In this document: positions 1 through 5,294 of the stretch, piece by piece
Layout: each line of letters starts with the position of its first letter
Numbering within the stretch: the stretch's first letter is position 1
Assembly (NCBI GenBank): GCA_964538275.1
Contig: CAZIFW010000109.1
Span: forward strand, 1-5,920
Reading direction: 5' to 3'
DNA: 5,920 nucleotides
DNA from: CANIGN01 sp964538275
Lineage (GTDB): Bacteria; Bdellovibrionota; UBA2428
Position numbers and translations under genes: made by a program
Notes under the pieces: generated by a model
The model's input: only the letters and a program-made list of their open reading frames with translations
Database searches by the model: none
Told to the model about the DNA's origin: nothing

Positions 1-394
1 GTACAGATTGCCCCACAGTAAAGAGCTTAGATTGTGTGGGATATTTTTCTGCCAAAGCTTTTAACTTAGCTTCTATTTGCGTAAAAGTTGGATACGTCGC
101 TGCCACTTCTTCGCGCTCTTTTGAATCTTGAAGTGCCTCTTGATATGGAATTCTATTTTCATTTAACCACTGCTTAAGCCCACGGGGACCATAAACTTCA
201 AATCCACGTGCTTTGCGATGATCAATAACAAAGTCTTTTTGTAATTTGATTTTTGGAAAATACTTCAATTCTACATCAGATATCCAAACGGCTTCTTCCA
301 AGGGAAGCGATGGCTTTGCTTCGAGCGAATGCGAGAAAAAAGTTGATAGCTGCACCGCTAAAGTTAAAAGCATTAAGAGGGATTTTTTGAACAT
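1..394 (-). CDS. Exported M14-family zinc carboxypeptidase, N-terminal part (cut by window edge)
   Basis: I read this open frame directly from the minus strand: ATG at 394-392, open to base 1, 131 codons visible. The first ~26 residues form a typical Sec signal peptide: MFKK, then a hydrophobic run (LLMLLTLAV), then a polar SHSLEA end. Residues ~27-98 look like a pro-region or N-terminal domain. Residues 101-131 (YPTFTQIEAKLKALAEKYP, then VGQSV) fit the opening of M14 zinc carboxypeptidase domains, which start with a Tyr-containing helix entry, 'la..yP' and a 'iG.S..GR' strand. The zinc ligands (HxxE...H) would lie beyond the window, so catalysis cannot be judged. Family knowledge predicts a periplasmic or secreted enzyme that trims C-terminal residues from peptides, or amidated peptidoglycan peptides. 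A second in-frame ATG at 373-371 would shorten the signal peptide, so the first is preferred. I see no clear Shine-Dalgarno. It is transcribed divergently from the gene at 539. Confidence 0.72.
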   Translation of the reverse strand, partial: MFKKSLLMLLTLAVQLSTFFSHSLEAKPSLPLEEAVWISDVELKYFPKIKLQKDFVIDHRKARGFEVYGPRGLKQWLNENRIPYQEALQDSKEREEVAATYPTFTQIEAKLKALAEKYPTQSKLFTVGQSV

Positions 395-446
395 CTGAAG
401 AGTCTAGCAGAGCCCCTAGGAAGTGCATGACAAGGCGCCGTACAGC

Positions 447-467
447 CTATGGAGCGCTCCCCCATAG
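447..467. repeat. GC-rich palindrome/hairpin in divergent intergenic region
   Basis: The arms CTATGG (447-452) and CCATAG (462-467) are perfectly complementary. Nested inside them, 451-460 is a perfect 10-base palindrome (GGAGCGCTCC). A separate GGCGCC palindrome lies at 434-439. No T-tract follows on either strand, and both flanking genes point away from it, so it is not an intrinsic terminator. An operator or a 5'-UTR structure is possible but unproven. The rest of the 144-base gap (395-538) holds no convincing promoter or RNA gene. Confidence 0.4.
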
Positions 468-532
468 CCAAAGCACTCTTTAAGCCTTCAATATAGCTGC
501 CTCTTAGCTAGATACACGACCTTAGTTCGTAT

Positions 533-535
533 AGG
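533..535 (+). promoter_or_regulatory. Weak Shine-Dalgarno (AGG) bearing on start choice of the next gene
   Basis: An AGG core within TATAGGC lies 3 bases before the TTG at 539 and 9 bases before the in-frame GTG at 545. The spacing fits the GTG better, so the protein may start two codons later than the longest frame. An in-frame TAG at 509-511 rules out any start further upstream. Confidence 0.35.
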
Positions 536-538
536 CTT

Positions 539-1105
539 TTGAGCGTGGATATCATTGCATATATTGTTTCGTGTTTGGCCATACTTTGGGCTTTCGCCGG
601 TGGCCAAGTAGATGTCTTTTGGACTCGTATTTTTATAGCCGCTCCACTTTGCCTTGCTGTTGCTTTGCTTATACTCAAAAAACGCAAAGAGCTTAATTCT
701 CTCAAACCTAACTCCGGATCATGGATGATGGGCGTAGGTGCCTCTTTTGCTTTGTTACTTGTTGGCCTTCTACTCACTTGGATTCTTAAATCTCATTCCC
801 GAGATTTTGTAGAACTTGCACAATTTAAAATCCCCGGTCTTCTTGCTTGGGTTTTAATCTTAAGCCCTGCGTGTGAAATTATTTATCGTAAATTTCTAGC
901 TCCAAGCTGGGGTATTAAAAGTAGTGCTTTTGTAGAAGCCCTCAACTTTGGAGTGGGAGCTGTAAACTTTTATTTATTTTGCGTTGTATTCCTGTGGGGA
1001 TTCATAAGCTCAAAGTATGTGATGCGCTTTGGTCTCGTGGCGGCTATCTTAGCTCGTAGCGTAGCAACCCTTTTACTTTTCATTTGTTTAAAGTACATGA
1101 GCTAA
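539..1105 (+). CDS. Six-helix membrane protein, degenerate CPBP/CAAX-protease-like homologue
   Basis: This is a 188-residue integral membrane protein with hydrophobic segments near residues 5-20, 30-46, 62-83, 99-112, 131-155 and 166-184. The C-terminal half follows the layout of CPBP (Abi/CAAX) intramembrane proteases: SPACEIIYRKFL at 109-120 in the place of the EExxxR motif, NFGVGAVN at 136-143 in the place of FxxxH, and the 'G.......G....il.H...N' segment at 154-177 (WGFISSKYVMRFG, then AAILARSVAT). However, the first motif-1 Glu is Cys112, the motif-2 His is Ala141, the motif-3 His is Arg173 and the final Asn is Thr177. Only Glu113, Arg117 and Phe137 remain. If the alignment is right, this is a non-proteolytic family member. 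The start is TTG at 539 or GTG at 545. It lies 18 bases upstream of mevalonate kinase on the same strand, so the two are probably co-transcribed. The family assignment is tentative: it rests on a motif-by-eye match, and a lineage-specific membrane protein is the alternative. Confidence 0.55.
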   Translation: MSVDIIAYIVSCLAILWAFAGGQVDVFWTRIFIAAPLCLAVALLILKKRKELNSLKPNSGSWMMGVGASFALLLVGLLLTWILKSHSRDFVELAQFKIPGLLAWVLILSPACEIIYRKFLAPSWGIKSSAFVEALNFGVGAVNFYLFCVVFLWGFISSKYVMRFGLVAAILARSVATLLLFICLKYMS

Positions 1106-1112
1106 ATCTCTT

Positions 1113-1115
1113 AGG
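1113..1115 (+). promoter_or_regulatory. Ribosome binding site supporting the TTG start at 1124
   Basis: AGG within TTAGGT lies 8 bases before the TTG at 1124. The TTG places the protein start 11 codons before the conserved GKCVLFGEH motif, as expected for the family. No in-frame ATG lies between this start and that motif. Confidence 0.45.
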
Positions 1116-1123
1116 TATTTACG

Positions 1124-2023
1124 TTGGAAGCTGTAACACAAAGATCTAATGCCTGTGGAAAATGTGTGCTCTTTGGTGAACACTCAATTCTTTATGGATC
1201 TTCAGCAATCGCATTGCCTCTTAAAAAACTACAACTCAACATTACATTTAAAGCAGGGCCAAAAAATCAACTTATACTCGAAGGCAATGAAAGCTTTCCC
1301 AATAGCCAAGAGATTTTTTGGAAACTCATTGAAAAAGACTTCTCTGACGTCTCTGCAAAAGGCGAGTACCATATTTGTAGCCAAATTCCTTTAGGAGCGG
1401 GCCTAGGCTCTTCTGCCGCGCTCTCTATAGCTCTGCATCGCTTGCACCGTCCTCAACTTAATTCTCACGAACTCATTGAACATGCGTGGAAAAGTGAAAA
1501 CTTTTTTCATGGAAAAAGCTCTGGCATGGACCCTTGTACTATTGCCACTGAAAAAGCCCTTTGCTTTAGAGGCATCAATGACTTTGATATTTTAGATGAT
1601 TCTTTTTTAAAGGATGATCGATACGTTTTTGCTTTAGCTGACTCTCACATAAGAAGAAGTGCGCAAAGTGGAATCTCTTTGGGTCAAAAACTTAAAGAAG
1701 ACAACCCAAGCTTGTGGCAAAATATCCTTAAAGGCTTGCAAGATCTAGCACTTGAGGGGCGCGATTATTTTGAAAAATGCCAAGCCCTGCAACTGGGGCA
1801 AGCCATGAACGAAGCTCATAAACTTTTAAAAGAATGGGGCTTAAGTCATCCAGAACTTGAAAAGTTGCGCGATGTTCTTTTAGAGAACAAAGCGCTTGGA
1901 GCAAAACTTACCGGCGCAGGTCGCGGAGGTTTTTTAATTTCAATTTTCGAGCGAAGTGCTTGGCTTAGTCTTAAGGCCCGACAAAACTCGAGTGCTCTCC
2001 GATTTTTTGAGCTTGGGGTTTGA
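1124..2023 (+). CDS. mvk: Mevalonate kinase (GHMP kinase family)
   Basis: Mevalonate kinase phosphorylates mevalonate with ATP to 5-phosphomevalonate in the cytosol, an early step of the mevalonate route to isopentenyl diphosphate. All three GHMP motifs are visible. Motif 1, GKCVLFGEHSILYG (residues 12-25), has the GEH..(V/L)YG form diagnostic of mevalonate kinase rather than phosphomevalonate or homoserine kinase. Motif 2, PLGAGLGSSAA (89-99), is the phosphate-binding loop. Motif 3, GAKLTGAGRGG (259-269), carries Arg where Gly is usual. Glu125 and Asp136, in ENFFHGKSSGMD, have exactly the spacing of human Glu193 and Asp204, the Mg-binding residue and catalytic base. At 299 residues it is short, like archaeal and bacterial forms. 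The start is TTG. The gene follows the CPBP-like gene by 18 bases, suggesting an operon. Its last 27 codons plus stop overlap the convergent subtilase gene. No other mevalonate-pathway gene is in the window. Confidence 0.93.
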   Translation: MEAVTQRSNACGKCVLFGEHSILYGSSAIALPLKKLQLNITFKAGPKNQLILEGNESFPNSQEIFWKLIEKDFSDVSAKGEYHICSQIPLGAGLGSSAALSIALHRLHRPQLNSHELIEHAWKSENFFHGKSSGMDPCTIATEKALCFRGINDFDILDDSFLKDDRYVFALADSHIRRSAQSGISLGQKLKEDNPSLWQNILKGLQDLALEGRDYFEKCQALQLGQAMNEAHKLLKEWGLSHPELEKLRDVLLENKALGAKLTGAGRGGFLISIFERSAWLSLKARQNSSALRFFELGV

Positions 2024-3241
2024 TTTTATTGGCGTTGCTTTGTAATTTGCTAAGTTCTTAACAGCAAGGGCCGCATCTACGTGCCCATCACTTGCAACTT
2101 TAGATTTCAAATGCACACTCTTAGCAACAGAGCGCTCTATGATGTTTTTAATATCGCCAGCTTTAAGCTTAGGATTCATAGTCCAGAGCAATCCCGCAAG
2201 ACCACTTACAAAAGCGGTTGCTTGGCTCGTACCATTCATAAAACCGTAAGTTTGGTTCTGCTGAAGCGAAAGAATTCCTCCGCCCGGAGCCGCTACATCT
2301 ACAGTCTTACCCCAATTAGAAGCGGGGATGAGTTTTCCTTCGGGACCAATGCCCGCTACAGAAATAATATTAGATAAGTCGTAAGAAGCAGGGAAGTAAG
2401 GTCTTTTCACAACATCGCTGCGCTCATTGCCAGCTGCGGCGACAATCAAGATACCTTTATCATTTGCTTCTTTTAAAGCTGCGTACTCGTCTTGAGCAAA
2501 ACTCGCTCCACCACCTGAGTAGTTAATAATGTGGGCGCCGTTTTGAGATGCGTAACGAATCGCTTTCACTGTGTTCTCAAGATTTTTGATTCCAGTTAAA
2601 TCAGAAGCAAAGTAACGCAAAGACATGATTTTAAGACCTGGGCAAACTCCCTTGAAACCATTTGGCTCATCTGAGTTTCCAGAAATAATTCCCGCTAAGT
2701 GAGTTCCATGACCATGACCATCTAAAATGATAGGAGTGTTGGTTGTAAAATCCCAACCATTTACGTCATCAATGAAACCATTTTTATCATCGTCCACGCC
2801 TTTTTTCCCGCGTGCTTCTTTAGGGTTAGACCACGCAGTTTCTTTTAAATTTTGATGAGTAAAATCTACGCCCGTATCAACAATCGCAACAACAATAGGC
2901 GAAGTAGAGCACATGTAAGTCTTAGAAGCTTTCACCATTTTTTTCTTGGTAAGAGTTTCCCAAGCATTTTTAATGTTGAGGCCTGGGGTCTTTAACATTC
3001 CCCACTGAGACTCTAATAAAGAAGAAAGTTGTAATGTAATTTTTGATCCACTCGGGCGTGGATCCATTCCATTGAGTTTTATCTCGTTAGAAGTTTCTGT
3101 AGATGTTTGCGCTACGGGTGCAGGATTTTCTGTGGTTTGTGAACCACTTTTTCCGTACTGCCAAAGAAGGGATTCGCAATGCCCCACTCCAACAACTCCT
3201 GCCACCGCTAATGCTGTTACAATTCCACGACAAATTCTCAT
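1940..3241 (-). CDS. Exported subtilisin-like serine protease (S8 family)
   Basis: This 433-residue protein has a hydrophobic N-terminal export signal (about residues 5-20, after MRICR). A Ser/Thr/Pro-rich linker and pro-region (to ~110) come before an S8 catalytic domain (~112-395). The catalytic triad is intact: Asp122 in VAIVDTGVD, His178 in GHGHGTHLAG and Ser339 in NGTSQATAFVSG. The oxyanion Asn272 sits in AAAGN. Between Asp and His, residues 150-161 (DDDKNGFIDDVN) form an EF-hand-like loop with D/D/N/G/I/D at positions 1/3/5/6/8/9, probably calcium-binding as in many bacterial subtilases. Cys111 and Cys200 could form a disulfide. Cys22 follows the hydrophobic stretch, but His at -1 makes a lipobox unlikely. 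A Lys/Ser-rich tail (from ~401) extends past the fold and is mostly encoded antisense to mvk. The ATG start is firm: an in-frame stop lies four codons upstream, and AGAGAA (3247-3252) is a modest ribosome site. It probably degrades proteins in the periplasm or outside the cell; the substrate is unknown. Confidence 0.95.
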   Translation of the reverse strand: MRICRGIVTALAVAGVVGVGHCESLLWQYGKSGSQTTENPAPVAQTSTETSNEIKLNGMDPRPSGSKITLQLSSLLESQWGMLKTPGLNIKNAWETLTKKKMVKASKTYMCSTSPIVVAIVDTGVDFTHQNLKETAWSNPKEARGKKGVDDDKNGFIDDVNGWDFTTNTPIILDGHGHGTHLAGIISGNSDEPNGFKGVCPGLKIMSLRYFASDLTGIKNLENTVKAIRYASQNGAHIINYSGGGASFAQDEYAALKEANDKGILIVAAAGNERSDVVKRPYFPASYDLSNIISVAGIGPEGKLIPASNWGKTVDVAAPGGGILSLQQNQTYGFMNGTSQATAFVSGLAGLLWTMNPKLKAGDIKNIIERSVAKSVHLKSKVASDGHVDAALAVKNLANYKATPIKSNPKLKKSESTRVLSGLKTKPSTSLEN

Positions 3242-3478
3242 ATAAATTCTCTAACTTTGTATATGTATGCAGAAGCTATGCCAGCCGCAGAAATGCCAAG
3301 AGCAGTTGCAAGTGTTTGATTTCAATAGGCGCTTTTAAGAAGCTGTTTTTAAATAGAAGTGCTTTTCCAAAGAGCGGGACAATCTTTGTTGCCTACCCTG
3401 TTTAAAAGCTAGTCAAAAAGCTTAAAGACCTATAGCTAAACCCATGTATTTCTTAGCTTCTCCCAGGACACTCTTTAA

Positions 3479-3507
3479 TTGACCCCAAGCGTTAAATACC
3501 CTAAATT
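3479..3507 (+). promoter_or_regulatory. Candidate sigma70-type promoter for the rhomboid operon
   Basis: TTGACC (3479-3484) matches the -35 consensus at 5 of 6 bases. After a 17-base spacer comes TAAATT (3502-3507), which matches the -10 consensus at 4 of 6. Transcription would begin about 7 bases downstream, at or next to the GTG start at 3514. The rest of the gap (3242-3478) is AT-rich and must also hold the subtilase promoter, but I see no convincing -35/-10 pair there. A TATACA hexamer on the minus strand near 3260 is the best -10 candidate. Confidence 0.4.
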
Positions 3508-3513
3508 TCGATT

Positions 3514-4416
3514 GTGCCCGAACTCATTAAGCGGCCTCCCCCCATTCCCCAATCAAGGCTATGCCCCCATTGTGAATGGCCTATGACTCGTGAACGCGTG
3601 GGCGGTCCCCATATATGCAAAATCTGTAAAAGCGAATTTGCTTTTACCCCCCTGCCCACTCCGCAAGTGGCCCCCGAAATTCGCAAAGTTCAGGAGATGG
3701 TAGACGAAGACGAGCTCGGCACCGTAGCCCTTGTAGACGTGAGCGCCCTTCAACTACCTAGGTGGAAGCAACTTGTTACGTTGCTGGGTTGTCCGGTCGA
3801 GGAGTCTGACTTTCCAACAACTCAAACACCTTGGGGCGGATTAATTTTTGTAGGTCTTTGCGTAGCCTTATATTTCGCTAGCACCGAGACGCAGTTGAGC
3901 CTCAGCCTTTATCAAAATAACCCTTCCCGTTATTTTGGTTTCAATTTTCTTAGCCACTCCCTTGTCCACAATGGATTCATGCATCTGGCTTTCAACTTGC
4001 TTTTTGTAAGCCCTTTTATAGACAGTACCGAAGAAGATCTAGGAACCTTAAGCTTCATCAAGCTCATTTTTCTATCCGCTCTTTTTTCGGGTATTGCCCA
4101 ACATCTCTTTGAACCCTTTGACTACGTTCTTATGGGAGCTAGCGGAGTTTTTCTTGGAATCTCTACTTACTACTGCCTACGCTTTCCTCAACGCAGATTT
4201 TTAGTCACCGTGCCCTTCCTTGGAATCATTGCATTCACAAAGCGAATTCGTATTAGAGCGTGGATACTCATACTTGGATATTTCATCATTGAAGTGCTGA
4301 ATCTTAGGGGACAGCTCACAGGCCAAAGCAACACGAGTCACTTAGCCCATTTGGGGGGAGTCGCGGCAGGTGCACTCTTCTATTTTTTTACAAATAGGAG
4401 TGAGCAGCGAGGATGA
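3514..4416 (+). CDS. Rhomboid intramembrane serine protease with N-terminal zinc ribbon
   Basis: Rhomboids cleave transmembrane segments of other proteins inside the membrane. This 300-residue protein has a cytoplasmic-type N-terminal zinc ribbon with Cys17-x2-Cys20 and Cys35-x2-Cys38. A charged linker follows (~55-105), then a six-helix rhomboid core (~107-293). The diagnostic motifs are intact. HNGFMHLAFN (152-161) gives His152, His157 and Asn161 with the spacing of GlpG His145/His150/Asn154. GASG (208-211) holds nucleophile Ser210. AHLGGVAAG (278-286) supplies catalytic His279. The enzyme should therefore be active. The GTG start is supported because the ribbon begins at residue 17 and the first in-frame ATG (residue 24) would split it. 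No Shine-Dalgarno precedes it. The stop overlaps the next start (ATGA, 4413-4416), so that protein is probably made in fixed proportion and may work with it. The ribbon's role is unknown; regulation or protein binding are possibilities. Confidence 0.93.
   Translation: MPELIKRPPPIPQSRLCPHCEWPMTRERVGGPHICKICKSEFAFTPLPTPQVAPEIRKVQEMVDEDELGTVALVDVSALQLPRWKQLVTLLGCPVEESDFPTTQTPWGGLIFVGLCVALYFASTETQLSLSLYQNNPSRYFGFNFLSHSLVHNGFMHLAFNLLFVSPFIDSTEEDLGTLSFIKLIFLSALFSGIAQHLFEPFDYVLMGASGVFLGISTYYCLRFPQRRFLVTVPFLGIIAFTKRIRIRAWILILGYFIIEVLNLRGQLTGQSNTSHLAHLGGVAAGALFYFFTNRSEQRG
4396..4412 (+). promoter_or_regulatory. Ribosome site and ATGA stop/start coupling
   Basis: AGGAG (4396-4400) lies 12 bases before the ATG at 4413, and a GAGG (4409-4412) directly abuts it. 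Both are inside the end of the rhomboid gene, whose TGA (4414-4416) overlaps this ATG. The arrangement suggests translational coupling of the two genes. Confidence 0.5.
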
Positions 4417-5294
4417 GGAGCAGAACCCTCATTTTTATTTTCGTTATTGCTACAAGTTTCTATCTAGTTTTTAAAAACAGCAAAGAACTCACCGAATTTG
4501 CCTCCGATTTTAATACCGCACAAGCTTCTAAAGACTGCAGTACTTGGCTCCCCGTAGAACTTTGGATCTTTATGAATTCAGGTGAGATTCCGTTTACTCG
4601 AATCAAAGAAAAAAACTTCTATCTGTATACCGACTTTGAACAGAACCTAATGCTGAGCCAATCAGAAAATTCAAGCAGGGCAGCGTGGCTTAACAACGCC
4701 AACGTATATGTCGCCTCTCGTACTTCTTTCAGTTATGCAGTGATCGAAAAGAAGTATGACAATCCAGAAATTCCGCTTCAAAACAGAATACTGGGAACGC
4801 TGCCCTATGGGCACTGGGAATTCTTGAAAAGCTCTTCGGGAATGTGGGTAGCAGCTGCTAAAGTGAAGTACGAAAATCCTCTCTACAAGAAAAGCATTCA
4901 ATGCATAGAAGATCAGGAATGTACTTGGCGATCAGACCAGACATATGAAAGATCTCTCCTCAAAGAAAGCCCAGAGCTTATTAAGAGCCTTCAATCCGAA
5001 GGGCTTTTATCAGTAAATGAATATGAACTCATGGAGACTTTTTGTAGTCACATAGACCAGAATTACATTCAGAAGAAAATGGACAAAGCTTACTCAGAAT
5101 TTGAAACGCAATGCTCATTAAAAATGAAATCACTCAGCCTAAAAGATCTACAAGGCCTTTGTGAAAAGATACGAAGCAAATTCATCCCCACGCTAAAGAC
5201 TCTAGAAGCAACTCATTCATTAGCTGAGCCAGTAGCTCCAGCAGAATCTAAGACCAACGCCGAGCAAGACTCGAAAGAATCTGAGCAGCAATAA
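4413..5294 (+). CDS. Unrecognised single-pass membrane-anchored protein with six cysteines
   Basis: I do not recognise a family. The 293-residue protein starts MRSR and has one hydrophobic segment (~6-20, LIFIFVIATSFYLVF). No clear signal-peptidase site follows, so it is probably anchored with the N-terminus inside and the rest in the periplasm. Residues ~40-175 are rich in aromatics and predicted mixed beta (for example NFYLYTDF, LPYGHWEFL, GMWVAAAKVKY). Residues 178-265 look helical and charged. The last ~25 residues are an acidic, Gln/Ser-rich, disordered tail. The six cysteines (42, 164, 170, 211, 234, 250) all lie after the membrane segment; the even number fits disulfide bonding in the periplasm. 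Its start overlaps the rhomboid stop, which argues for a shared function as rhomboid partner, regulator or substrate; this is inference only. The gene's 3' end overlaps the convergent coaB gene by 47 bases, and the overlapped part is the disordered tail. Confidence 0.8.
   Translation: MRSRTLIFIFVIATSFYLVFKNSKELTEFASDFNTAQASKDCSTWLPVELWIFMNSGEIPFTRIKEKNFYLYTDFEQNLMLSQSENSSRAAWLNNANVYVASRTSFSYAVIEKKYDNPEIPLQNRILGTLPYGHWEFLKSSSGMWVAAAKVKYENPLYKKSIQCIEDQECTWRSDQTYERSLLKESPELIKSLQSEGLLSVNEYELMETFCSHIDQNYIQKKMDKAYSEFETQCSLKMKSLSLKDLQGLCEKIRSKFIPTLKTLEATHSLAEPVAPAESKTNAEQDSKESEQQ

Noticed and set aside
447..467. Hairpin considered as an intrinsic terminator
   Set aside because: No T-tract follows on either strand and the flanking genes diverge from it, so no transcript is expected to end here.
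427..483. Short 18-codon frame starting MTRRRTAYG in the divergent intergenic region
   Set aside because: It has no ribosome site and spans the palindrome; such frames are expected by chance.
3176..3241. Subtilase considered as a lipoprotein through Cys22
   Set aside because: The residues before Cys22 are V-G-H; His at -1 is not a normal lipobox residue.
3103..3405. 100-residue plus-strand frame across the start of the subtilase gene
   Set aside because: It runs antisense to the subtilase signal and pro-region, has no domain or ribosome site, and its composition is typical of a shadow frame.
3400..3425. Repeated AAAAGCT units near 3405 and 3415
   Set aside because: They are short and AT-rich, occur only twice, have no consistent spacing with other copies, and are likely chance.
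3444..3482. Short 12-codon frame (MYFLASPRTLFN) considered as a leader peptide for the rhomboid operon
   Set aside because: It has no ribosome site, no regulatory codon run and no attenuator-like structure, and its end overlaps the candidate -35 element.
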